Assembly: GCA_910583875.1 (NCBI GenBank)
Contig: CAJTXT010000001.1
Location: 372,001 to 436,000 of the forward strand
Reading direction: 5' to 3'
Length of the DNA stretch: 64,000 nt
Source of the DNA: an uncultured Vampirovibrio sp.
Lineage (GTDB): Bacteria > Cyanobacteriota > Vampirovibrionia > Gastranaerophilales > Gastranaerophilaceae
Shown here: positions 53,724-61,641 of the stretch, one piece after another
Numbering within the stretch: the stretch's first letter is position 1
How the letters are laid out: each line of letters begins with the position of its first letter
Made by a program: the position numbers and the translations under genes
The notes under the pieces: generated by a model
The model's input: the letters and a program-made list of their open reading frames with translations, nothing else
Database searches by the model: none
What the model was told of the DNA's origin: nothing

Positions 53724-53876
53724 TTATCTATGAGATGCCGAATAGATTTTTGGATGACCACAAACAGTTGCTATTAGAGGTTCAGGCATTTCAATAACAT
53801 CTTTGTATAATTCTTCTATTTCTTCAATTGAAATATCTTTGATGTCTTCACCATTATTATCATTAAAGTCTTTCAT
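53724..53876 (-). CDS. candidate RiPP precursor peptide
   Basis: 50 residues, ATG 53876, strong AAAGGAG SD 7 nt upstream that overlaps the stop of the ATP-grasp gene. Residues 1-31 are acidic and helical, a leader-like part (DISIEEIEELYKDVIEM). The C-terminal residues 32-50 read EPLIATVCGHPKIYSASHR, with one Cys, one Thr, two Ser, two His and a Tyr available for modification. A leader plus short core, directly before a PqqD-like/radical SAM gene and in one operon with YcaO, fits a RiPP precursor. It is too short for routine gene calling. The cleavage site and modification are not known. Confidence 0.72.
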   Translation of the reverse strand: MKDFNDNNGEDIKDISIEEIEELYKDVIEMPEPLIATVCGHPKIYSASHR

Positions 53877-53888
53877 AACAATTCTCCT

Positions 53889-54856
53889 TTATCTTAATTT
53901 TAAATTTTTATTTAATTCTTTATAAAGATCTTGGTTTAGCATTTCATCAGGCATAAAACCGGAAGATGGAGTAAATGTCATTTCACCAAAATATAATTTT
54001 TCGTTATAAAGCATCCAATCAACACGAACAAACTTAAAACCTTCAGAAAGTATTTTACTTAATCTTAAAGCTTCTTCTGCACATTTTCTTCCTTCTATAT
54101 CCATATAAGGTTTTGAATTAATACACCAAACGCACAAATCTTTACTTATTTCATTTGGGTTATCTCTCATAAGTGGTTCAATAAGAAGTTGAGGTTTAAT
54201 ATTTATATATTGTGTTTCAAAATCACTCCAACCAAAGAAAGATTGTTTCATCCATTCATTTAATCGTATTCTTGTATATTTGATTAATTCTTTATTATTT
54301 ATATATTCTTTTTTATTCTTGATTATATAATGCCACTTACAACCATTATTAGCCTTAATAATGAAGGAATCAGGCAAATCGTCAAAAGGTATTTCATCAA
54401 AATTATTACCAATCCAAAGGACAGGTTTTAAATATTCTTCTCCAATTTTTTCTTTTACATAATCACGAACCAAAACTTTATCTGTCAATGTTGTTTTGAT
54501 TGGAAGATTATCGTATATCTTAAGCCATTGTATTTTTTCATTTAATGTTTTAGGATGTCTTAAGTTCAGTTTTTTATCTGTTTTCATATGATATGCAATA
54601 GAAAGATATCTAGGATAATCTTTTTTATCTAAAGACATCATAAAATTATAATCAAAAAGCGGATTATTAATAAAGCTTGGACTATTAAGCTTATTAAATC
54701 TAAAACTTGTATTAATATGATTTAAATATTCATTTCTGTTCAAAAAGCTTTGCACAAAAGGAATTTCAGAAAAATTACAGTTTAAAAATCCCCCCCCCCC
54801 GAGGCAGATCTAAACTGATTCAAAAGTTCTGAAAATGTGCTTAATAACTTGCTCAT
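53889..54856 (-). CDS. TupA-like ATP-grasp protein, frame broken at a G11 tract (phase-variable)
   Basis: The promoter-proximal ATG 54856 reads MSKLLSTFSELLNQFRSAS and enters eleven G (54800-54790), then stops after DF. Adding one G or removing two restores a 322-residue frame running into FLNCNFSEIPFVQSF and the TupA-like ATP-grasp body (DYPRYLSIAYHMKTDKKLNL, HPKTLNEKIQWLKIY, DSFIIKANNGCKWHY, QLLIEPLM, WMLYNEKLYFGEMTFTPSSG). A GTG at 54755 could start a shorter product but lacks an SD. ATP-grasp enzymes join carboxylates to amines; TupA relatives act on polyglutamate or glycan substrates. First gene of the RiPP-like operon. A sequencing indel is the main alternative. Confidence 0.78.
54790..54800 (-). 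repeat. G11 homopolymer, probable slippage switch
   Basis: Eleven G on the minus strand inside codons 19-23 of the ATP-grasp gene. G9 or G12 gives an open frame; G11 as sequenced gives an early stop. Confidence 0.8.
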
Positions 54857-54862
54857 AGTTTC

Positions 54863-54890
54863 AGTATAACACAACTTTGCCTTTTTTCAA
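54863..54890 (-). promoter_or_regulatory. promoter of the RiPP-like operon, leaderless arrangement
   Basis: TTGAAA (54890-54885), 16 nt, TGTTATACT with TATACT at 54868-54863, then GAAACT and the ATG at 54856. It fixes the ATP-grasp start upstream of the G tract. Confidence 0.65.
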
Positions 54891-55060
54891 TATTGTTTAT
54901 AGAAAAATTTAAAATACATTATATTGCTTATATCTTTACATGCATATGCGACAAAATGTAAAATTGTACGGTAGTTTTTGGTAAACGGTTAGATTAAAGT
55001 TAAATATTTACAATAGTTTAGACATATTTAAAGGTAAAAAAGCAAGAAAGGAAGGTTTTA

Positions 55061-55132
55061 ATGGCAACCTGAAATGAAGCAACTCACCCACGTGGTGATG
55101 AAGGTAAATTTACATATAAAGGCGTAGTTTAA
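55061..55132 (+). pseudogene. short degenerate frame with phage-protein-like N-terminus
   Basis: A good SD (AAGGAAGG) precedes ATG 55061, but the fourth codon is TGA. Read through, it gives MAT, stop, then NEATHPRGDEGKFTYKGVV and TAA. 'WNE..HPR...GKFT' is a common start of phage head or structural proteins (from memory), so the TGA would replace a Trp codon. It is probably a decayed remnant next to tRNA-Ser. The rest of 54891-55276 shows no gene. Confidence 0.4.
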
Positions 55133-55276
55133 GAATTTAGTTAATAAAGCGAAAAAACATAGATTATAACATTTTATAATAGCAATATAGCATAAAATTT
55201 ACATGCTAAAAACTGCCCATAGCGAGCAGCTTTTAAATCTCTACCTGCACGAATTCTCTAAAGGCAGACTAAAAAA

Positions 55277-55363
55277 CGGAGAGAGAGGGATTCGAACCCT
55301 CGGAAGGGTTGCCCCTTCACAAATTTTCGAGATTTGCACCTTAAACCGCTCGGACATCTCTCC
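55277..55363 (-). tRNA. tRNA-Ser (CGA)
   Basis: Acceptor GGAGAGA/TCTCTCC, anticodon loop CTCGAAA (CGA, reads UCG), long variable arm (AAGGGG...CCCTT), T-loop GTTCGAATC, discriminator G. No encoded CCA; the next bases are T-run. Confidence 0.95.
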
Positions 55364-55435
55364 TTTACTTCAATTTTATAAAAATATTATTGGTTTTTCA
55401 AGGAAATGCCTTATTTGTTTATTTTATAGATAATT

Positions 55436-56383
55436 CTAATCTTCCAAAGAACGAATATATTCTTCAACTGCTTCATCAGTTAATTTATTTGTTGTTATAC
55501 CTTTACAGTCGTATTCATATAAATCATCAAGAGCTGTGCTTTTGTCAACTGTCCAAGCTTCAAAATCAAAACCCGCATCATCAAGCAGTTTATTACCTGC
55601 ATCTGTCATTTTGCTTGCTTTTATGTCTAAGAATACTTCGTTTTCTTCTGTATCTAATTCTTGTAAAATTTTTATAGTTTCTTCTGATAGCTTTTTTTCT
55701 GAAAGATAGCCTAGTCTTGAATTTGGCATTAGTTCATCAATTTGTTTTAAATAGTCTTCTTGAAAACTAATCCAGGTTACTTTATCTTCTAAGCCTGCCT
55801 CTTTTACAGCATCAACAAGTATTTGCGCTTTTGTTTCATCAAAATTAGATGTTTTTTTCAATTCAATATATAAATTCAAATCATGTTCATTTGCACAATC
55901 AAGTAATTCTTCAAAAGATGGAATTTTAGTGCCTTTAAATTCGCTTCCTTTCCAGCTTCCAAAATCATATTTTAGTAGTTGTTCGTATGTATAATTAGAA
56001 CATTTTCTTGGAAATAAAAAGCCAATACCCGATGAGCGCCTTGCTGTTCTATTAATTGTTGAATCATGCAAAATAACAGGAACAGAATCTTTTGTCCATT
56101 CTATATCACATTCAACAGTATCAAATCCATTTTCAGCAGCAGCAACAAATGCAGGAATTGTATTTTCCGGTGCTACAGAACTATAACCCCTATGTGCAAT
56201 TACTGCCATATCAGAATTTTCTGTTTCTGTTGAATTCGTTTGTTCATCAATTTTTTCTGCGTCACTGTCATTCGAAAAAGAAAATAAACTCCTATCAATA
56301 TTACTTTTGGGAGTTGAATGTTTTATTGGTTCATATTGATTATTTAAAAAGAAATTTGTTTCATTTACATTGTGTAAGCTCAT
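55436..56383 (-). CDS. glycerophosphodiester phosphodiesterase
   Basis: 315 residues. The GDPD TIM barrel starts near residue 57: VIAHRGYSSVAPENTIPAFV (catalytic His, Glu), DTVECDIEWTKDSVPVILHD (metal Glu/Asp and second His), LYIELK, and FEAWTVDK at the end. It hydrolyses glycerophosphodiesters to glycerol-3-phosphate and an alcohol. The N-terminal ~55 residues are a polar, disordered extension (MSLHNVNETNFFLNNQYEPI) without a signal peptide. Cytoplasmic by default. Confidence 0.92.
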   Translation of the reverse strand: MSLHNVNETNFFLNNQYEPIKHSTPKSNIDRSLFSFSNDSDAEKIDEQTNSTETENSDMAVIAHRGYSSVAPENTIPAFVAAAENGFDTVECDIEWTKDSVPVILHDSTINRTARRSSGIGFLFPRKCSNYTYEQLLKYDFGSWKGSEFKGTKIPSFEELLDCANEHDLNLYIELKKTSNFDETKAQILVDAVKEAGLEDKVTWISFQEDYLKQIDELMPNSRLGYLSEKKLSEETIKILQELDTEENEVFLDIKASKMTDAGNKLLDDAGFDFEAWTVDKSTALDDLYEYDCKGITTNKLTDEAVEEYIRSLED

Positions 56384-56464
56384 AATTAACTCTTATAATT
56401 TTCCCCGTAATATTATAAAGAAAAATTTTTATAATAAATTGTTAAAAAGAACTTATTTGTAAAT

Positions 56465-57343
56465 TTAATTTAATTTGTCAGGTTCCGGATGAATTAAAAT
56501 TGTTACTTTTTCCAGCTCTTGTTTTATTTCACTCTCAATTTCATCACAAGTATTATGACAATCTGTTATTCTTAAATCCGGATTGAATAAAACAGTAACT
56601 TCAATATCTCTATAATGACCGGCTTTTCTTGCTTTTAAATTCTTATAACCTTTTATAACCTTATTATTTTTTAATATACTTTCAATTTTATTCATATCCT
56701 CATCAGGTAAAGAACCGTCTAAAAGATTATTCATTGTTTCTTTTGCTATAAAATAACCGGTTTTAATTATTATTAAAGCAACAAATAATGCAATAATAGA
56801 GTCAATAATAGTAAAGTTAGTAAGTTTAATTATTATAAGCCCTAACATTACACCTAAAGATGAATATATATCTGTTTTTAAATGATTTGCATCAGCAAAT
56901 AAACAAATAGAATCAGTTTTTTTTGCTACTTTAAAAAGATAACCGCTTACAAAAATGTTTGCTATAACAGCAAATAGCATTACATAAATACCAATTATCG
57001 GCTCATTTAAAAATGTTTCTTTTTCCGCTGAAAATATTCTTTTTAAAGATTCATATATTATATATATGCCTGCACAAGCTATTAAAATACCTTCTATAAA
57101 TCCAGCAAAATCTTCATATTTACCATGTCCAAACGGATGCTCTTTATCCGCTGGCTTATCTGAACGCAATACAGCAAAAAATGTAAGGATTGAAGCAAAT
57201 AAATCTGTTAGAGAATGAATTGCTTCAGAAATTATACAAATACTGCCAGAAATCACTCCCGCAATAAGTTTCAATAATATTATAATTGAATTTGATGCTA
57301 TTGATAGCCCTGCAGCAAATTTTTTCTCAGTTTCTATTTTCAT
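56465..57343 (-). CDS. cation diffusion facilitator transporter
   Basis: 292 residues, six membrane segments. Site A: SEAIHSLTDLFAS in TM2 and DANHLKTDIYSS in TM5 (HxxxD pairs typical of Zn/Fe/Mn CDFs). The loop motif HPFGHGKYEDFAG and a C-terminal cytoplasmic domain (RKAGHYRDIEVTVLF, HNTCDEIESEIK, ILIHPEPD) are present. Exports divalent metal by proton antiport. Its HxxxD pair in TM2 and TM5 fits zinc/cadmium or iron; specificity not assigned. Confidence 0.92.
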   Translation of the reverse strand: MKIETEKKFAAGLSIASNSIIILLKLIAGVISGSICIISEAIHSLTDLFASILTFFAVLRSDKPADKEHPFGHGKYEDFAGFIEGILIACAGIYIIYESLKRIFSAEKETFLNEPIIGIYVMLFAVIANIFVSGYLFKVAKKTDSICLFADANHLKTDIYSSLGVMLGLIIIKLTNFTIIDSIIALFVALIIIKTGYFIAKETMNNLLDGSLPDEDMNKIESILKNNKVIKGYKNLKARKAGHYRDIEVTVLFNPDLRITDCHNTCDEIESEIKQELEKVTILIHPEPDKLN

Positions 57344-57382
57344 ACAACAATCCCGTTTATTATATAAAAAGTATTATACCAT

Positions 57383-57418
57383 TAAAAACGGGAGAAGGTT
57401 TGCTTCTCCCGTTAATTT
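57383..57418 (-). terminator. M48 peptidase gene terminator
   Basis: AACGGGAGAAG / CTTCTCCCGTT stem with T-run on the minus strand, 4 bp after the stop. Confidence 0.85.
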
Positions 57419-57421
57419 TTA

Positions 57422-58288
57422 TTAATTTGCAGTTACTGCTTTTAAGAAATTATATGATGAAACCCATTTGCTTCCATTTGATGCTTGTTTGTATTTTTCC
57501 ATTTTTGCTATGCGTTTTTTCTTTAATTTTTCTTGTTTCTTATTAAATGAAGCCATTTTTGATTTACTTGCATTTCTTTTTTCAATAATTGGTTTTGCAT
57601 AGTTCATAAATTGTTTGTATGAATCTGTTGTATAGCCGGCTTTTGCTTTAGCCGGGTATGTATATGTTATGTAATCATATATATACATTGTTCTTTTGTC
57701 GCCTGATGGGTGTGTTGTAATAAAATCAACATATTTACCGCTTATTTTATACAATACAGATACCATTGCTAAAGGATTATAACCGGCTTTTGTCATCAAA
57801 TCTACACCTGTTATATCAGCTTCATATTCTTCATTTCTGGACATTTTAAGCATTGAAAGATTATTTGCAACGTGTGCACCTGCTTTTAATCTATAGTCTA
57901 TATTTGCATTTGCAATAGCTGTTGAAGTCATAGCGTTTACAACACTTTGTTTTGCAACATGATTATTTACAATATGACCGATTTCGTGCGCAATTACACC
58001 AGCTAATTCAGCATCATTTGCAACAAATTTTAATAAACCTGTATAAACGCAAAGTTCATTTTCTCCGCTTGCAAATGCATTAATATCATCTGTTTCTATA
58101 ACTTTAAATTTGATTTGAGTCGGTAAATTATTCTTTGAAAGTATTGCTTTTCCTATTTTTTCAACTCTAACCAGCCCGTTTTTAGAATTCCAATTTGTAG
58201 TAGTAGTTGTTGTTGTTTTAGTTGCAGCATTTACCGGAACAAATAAAAACAAAGCAAAGGCAACTAAAACTCCTAAAAATTTTTTCAT
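57422..58288 (-). CDS. exported M48-family metallopeptidase
   Basis: 288 residues. Signal peptide MKKFLGVLVAFALFLFVPVNA. Zinc motif AGVIAHEIGHIVNNHVA (HExxH) with the downstream Glu in RNEEYEADITGVDL. AFASGENELCVYTGLL is typical of M48 Loip/BepA-like proteases. The last ~60 residues are Lys-rich (SKMASFNKKQEKLKKKRIAK). Periplasmic, probably outer-membrane protein quality control (family-based inference). SD AAGGGAAAC. Confidence 0.9.
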   Translation of the reverse strand: MKKFLGVLVAFALFLFVPVNAATKTTTTTTTNWNSKNGLVRVEKIGKAILSKNNLPTQIKFKVIETDDINAFASGENELCVYTGLLKFVANDAELAGVIAHEIGHIVNNHVAKQSVVNAMTSTAIANANIDYRLKAGAHVANNLSMLKMSRNEEYEADITGVDLMTKAGYNPLAMVSVLYKISGKYVDFITTHPSGDKRTMYIYDYITYTYPAKAKAGYTTDSYKQFMNYAKPIIEKRNASKSKMASFNKKQEKLKKKRIAKMEKYKQASNGSKWVSSYNFLKAVTAN

Positions 58289-58413
58289 TCTGTTTCCCTT
58301 TTTAACTTAATTCCATACAGCAATATAATAGGAAATTTCTTAATATTTTTCAATGTTTTATTATTAAATGCAAAAATTTTTTTTACAGGTCTTATATGGG
58401 CAAGGAGAAAAAC

Positions 58414-59520
58414 ATGAAAATATCACCAATTAATACCTTCAAATATGTTAATCACATAAATAAAAATGCTGTTTCATTTAAAGCAGAAACAAACCAAACA
58501 CAAGCTAATTCCGAAGCAGTTCGAACAGAAGAACCAAATTTAAATACTTACATTCCTTTAATGAGCAATAAAATGAAGCTTAACGAAAATATTAAATTTT
58601 TTGTTGGCGGTTTAAATAAAATTGATACCGATGAAAAAAGAAAACATCAGCAGCTAAAAATAGCTGATATTGGATGTTGTGATGGAGCCTTATCAAGAAC
58701 ATTAAGTGAATTTTTACCAAGAAATACAAAATATTATGGACTTGATTTATCACCAGAAATGCTCGAAGAAGCAAGAAAAAAAGATGCACAAGCAGGCATA
58801 AATTCAACTTATGCTGTAGGTAATGCCTTTGATTTACCTTATAAAGAAGAGAAAATGGATGCAATTATGCTTTCAAGCGTAATGCATGAATTATATAGTT
58901 ATGCGTGTGAAGAATATAATGAAGAAGCATATTCCAAAGATTCTATATTACACTTTATGCAGCAGGCTTATGACTCTTTAAAACCAGGCGGAGTATTAAT
59001 TATAAAAGACCCTGCAACTGCCGGGGCTGATGCTTGGGAACCTGTCAAAATTTCTAATGCAAATAAAGAAGATGGCGAATATCCTCCAATTGAATATGAA
59101 GAAGAGCTTAGAAATGCTAATATTACTAAACTTTGTACTTTTGATAAATTAAAACGCTTTTGTATGGATTTTTATCCTGCAAAAGGCAATATTGAATTTA
59201 ATGATAAAGATGAATGCATAATGCCAAGATGGCTAGTAACAGAGTTTGTAAGACATAGAAAATGGCTTGCTACACCTGAAAACTGGGCTTATGAAATAAA
59301 AGAAAACTATGGAACACTTCGTCCTGATGAAATGAGCAGTTTTGCTAAAAAGACAGGATTTAATGTTATAAAAGTTGAGAATATATCTATACCTAATGAA
59401 AACAATATTTATGCAATCAAACCAAAGGAATTTGAAATAAAAGATATGGAGGATAATCAACTTAGCCTTGAAGACTTCCCAATGTTTCTTGAGGTAGTTT
59501 TAAGAAAACCAAGAAGTTAA
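58414..59520 (+). CDS. class I SAM-dependent methyltransferase
   Basis: 368 residues from ATG 58414 (MKISPINTFKYVNH), which has AAGGAG 7 nt upstream; the ATG at 58396 lacks this. Motif I is IADIGCCDGALSRTLSEF (about 88-105), then YYGLDLSPEMLEEARKK, AVGNAFDLPYKEEKMDAIML and LKPGGVLIIKDP. The first ~50 residues form the 'MKISPI...AVSFKAE' tail shared with other proteins here. Substrate unknown; it could be a natural-product or lipid methyltransferase. Confidence 0.82.
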   Translation: MKISPINTFKYVNHINKNAVSFKAETNQTQANSEAVRTEEPNLNTYIPLMSNKMKLNENIKFFVGGLNKIDTDEKRKHQQLKIADIGCCDGALSRTLSEFLPRNTKYYGLDLSPEMLEEARKKDAQAGINSTYAVGNAFDLPYKEEKMDAIMLSSVMHELYSYACEEYNEEAYSKDSILHFMQQAYDSLKPGGVLIIKDPATAGADAWEPVKISNANKEDGEYPPIEYEEELRNANITKLCTFDKLKRFCMDFYPAKGNIEFNDKDECIMPRWLVTEFVRHRKWLATPENWAYEIKENYGTLRPDEMSSFAKKTGFNVIKVENISIPNENNIYAIKPKEFEIKDMEDNQLSLEDFPMFLEVVLRKPRS

Positions 59521-59532
59521 CAATAATTAAAT

Positions 59533-60411
59533 TCAATGTTTATTTTTAGGCATAATCATAATAACACCTGTAATTATTAAGATTATGCCTATTATAATTT
59601 TAAAACTTAAACTTTCATGGAAGAATATTACACCACAGAAAATTGCAGTCAAAGGTTCTAGTGCACCCAAAATAGAAGCAGTTGAAGCGCCTATTAATTT
59701 TATAGCTACATTAACAGTTTCTAAAGATATTACTGTCGGGAAAATTGCCAGACAAACAGCACAAGCCAATACTTTTCGACTATTAATCGGCTGTAATTGA
59801 GTGCAAAATTTCAAGTTAAATATAAAAACACTTAACCCTAAAAGCATTACATAAAAGCTTAACTTGTCATATTTTATATGTTTAATGCATTTAATATTTT
59901 TAACTCCAACCATATAAATTGCATAACTTAATGCAGAAAGCAAAACAAGAATTACCCCTTTAATATTTAACGCAATCCTACTGCCGTTATAAAGCATTAA
60001 TATACCTGTTGCAGTTAATAATAAAGATAAAATAACTAATTTCTTTAATTTTTCTTTAAAGAATATTGTTGAAATAAGCATTACCAATGTCGGATAGACA
60101 AATAAAATTGTACAGGCAATACCTGTATCTATATAGTTAAAAGATTGAAAAAGCGTTAAAGATGAAATTGCAAATATTACTGATAGAAATAATAAACAAA
60201 AGAATTCTTGAAGATTAATTTTTAAAGAAATTCTTTTATAAAATTTTAACCAGAGAAAATAAATTACTATAGCAAAAAAGTATCTATAGAATAAAACTGA
60301 ATCTGCATTAAAACCTGCATTGTACATTGGCATTGCAAAAAGCGGATTTAATCCGTAACTTATAGAACCTATTATTCCGCTTATAAAGCCTTTTCTTTTA
60401 TATGTACTCAT
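59533..60411 (-). CDS. EamA-family (DMT) transporter
   Basis: 292 residues, ten membrane helices in two EamA repeats (GIIGSISYGLNPLFAMPMYN at the start; LALLSALSYAIYMVGV-like second repeat at about 150). ALEPLTAIFCGVIFFHESLS is a standard EamA signature. Exports or exchanges a small metabolite, unidentified. TATAAT (60423-60418) ends 6 nt before the ATG with no SD: probably leaderless. Convergent with the methyltransferase gene. Confidence 0.88.
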   Translation of the reverse strand: MSTYKRKGFISGIIGSISYGLNPLFAMPMYNAGFNADSVLFYRYFFAIVIYFLWLKFYKRISLKINLQEFFCLLFLSVIFAISSLTLFQSFNYIDTGIACTILFVYPTLVMLISTIFFKEKLKKLVILSLLLTATGILMLYNGSRIALNIKGVILVLLSALSYAIYMVGVKNIKCIKHIKYDKLSFYVMLLGLSVFIFNLKFCTQLQPINSRKVLACAVCLAIFPTVISLETVNVAIKLIGASTASILGALEPLTAIFCGVIFFHESLSFKIIIGIILIITGVIMIMPKNKH

Positions 60412-60500
60412 AAAGTTATTATAGAGTAAATATATTGAACTTTAGAATACTCCTTTGCAATAAAAAAATCTAAATCTTTTTTCTCATATTATTTTATCTC

Positions 60501-61508
60501 TTATTTCAATTTATCGTATTCTTCGTCGCTTACTTCTTCTAACCATTCGTTTGAACCGCCTTCAGACGGGACTTCTATTGCAACATGGCTAAACCAAGAG
60601 TCTTTTGCCGCACCATGCCAGTGTTTTGTTTCAGGAGGAATATTTACAACATCACCTTTTTTAAGTTCCTGCGCTTCTTTACCCCATTCTTGATAATATC
60701 CTCTTCCGCCTGTAACAAGCAATATTTGTCCGCCTTTACGATGAATATGCCAGTTATTTCTGCATTTAGGTTCAAAAGTTACATTTGCTGTATGTACCTG
60801 TTCCTTTGTTAAAAGATTTAAGTAACTTTGACCTTTAAAGTATTTTGCATAAGCTTCATTTTTCTCACCAAGCGGGAAAACTTCCATTTTAGGTCTTGAA
60901 GTTAAAATTAAAATTTCGCTGATTTGTTTATCAGTCAAACCTGTATTTTTACCTATTTGAATATGTGCATTTAATTGAGGTTCAACACCTTCAATTGAAG
61001 ATAAGGCTGCAATAGTTGAAACTTCTCTTTCTTGGTTTGTAAGAACACCGCGAGCAAAAATATCTCCGAATAAATGTTCTTTTAAATAATCATCTATTGC
61101 AGGAGCGAAATCAAATAATTCACCTTTAACCGGCTGTCCCGCAAGTTCTGTTTGAACTTTTGTTCCTATTTCATTTTTATCAGCTTTCTTATCTAATGCT
61201 TTACCCTCTTTGCCTGCTTTGTAATTACCTTCTTTTGAAACTCTTAAAAGAGTTGAAAGAGCATTTAAACTTCTTGGGAAACCGCAATAAGCATACATTT
61301 GTACCATTGCTTCTTTTATTTCGTTTACAGTTAAACCATCATCTAATCCTTTTTTTACGGATTTTTCAAGATTTGTTAAATCACCTGTAGCGGTATAAGA
61401 TGAAATCATTACAAGGTTTTGTTGTTTTGAAGTTAATAAATTGTTTGCCATAGCATTTCCTCCTGTAAATAAAATCAACATTGTAAGTAATAAACAAAGC
61501 TTTTTCAT
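60501..61508 (-). CDS. exported carboxymuconolactone decarboxylase/cupin fusion
   Basis: 335 residues. Signal peptide MKKLCLLLTMLILFTGGNAMA. Two CMD-like helical units (about 25-90: LLTSKQQNLVMISSYTATGD, MVQMYAYCGFPRSLNAL; about 135-215: LTNQEREVSTIAALSSIEGV, AHIQIGKNTGLTDKQISEIL) precede a cupin (about 240-335: CRNNWHIHRKGGQILLVTGG, GDVVNIPPETKHWHGA). Cupin His/Glu ligands appear present (HIH, H...H). CMD-cupin fusions are known as putative quinone or alkylhydroperoxide-linked enzymes; an exported version is less usual. Reaction unknown. Confidence 0.82.
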   Translation of the reverse strand: MKKLCLLLTMLILFTGGNAMANNLLTSKQQNLVMISSYTATGDLTNLEKSVKKGLDDGLTVNEIKEAMVQMYAYCGFPRSLNALSTLLRVSKEGNYKAGKEGKALDKKADKNEIGTKVQTELAGQPVKGELFDFAPAIDDYLKEHLFGDIFARGVLTNQEREVSTIAALSSIEGVEPQLNAHIQIGKNTGLTDKQISEILILTSRPKMEVFPLGEKNEAYAKYFKGQSYLNLLTKEQVHTANVTFEPKCRNNWHIHRKGGQILLVTGGRGYYQEWGKEAQELKKGDVVNIPPETKHWHGAAKDSWFSHVAIEVPSEGGSNEWLEEVSDEEYDKLK

Positions 61509-61641
61509 ATAATTCTCCTATGTTTATTGGTTATATATATTTTAATTGCTGATAGCTGCTCTAAGTCAAGTGGTATTTTGTTTAAAATTGTTTTATTCAA
61601 AAAAGTTCTATGTTAAAATTTAGAAGAAAAAAGGAGAAATT

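Noticed and set aside
54755..54755. GTG 54755 as the genuine ATP-grasp start
   Set aside because: It has no SD or promoter, while a strong promoter and ATG lie upstream of the G tract; it is kept only as an alternative.
55061..55132. TGA reassigned to Trp in this genome
   Set aside because: All clear genes use TGG for Trp, and TGA ends the gene at 35985; a single decayed frame is not evidence for recoding.
55203..55433. Open frame of 76 codons on the + strand
   Set aside because: It runs across the antisense of tRNA-Ser and has no SD or family.
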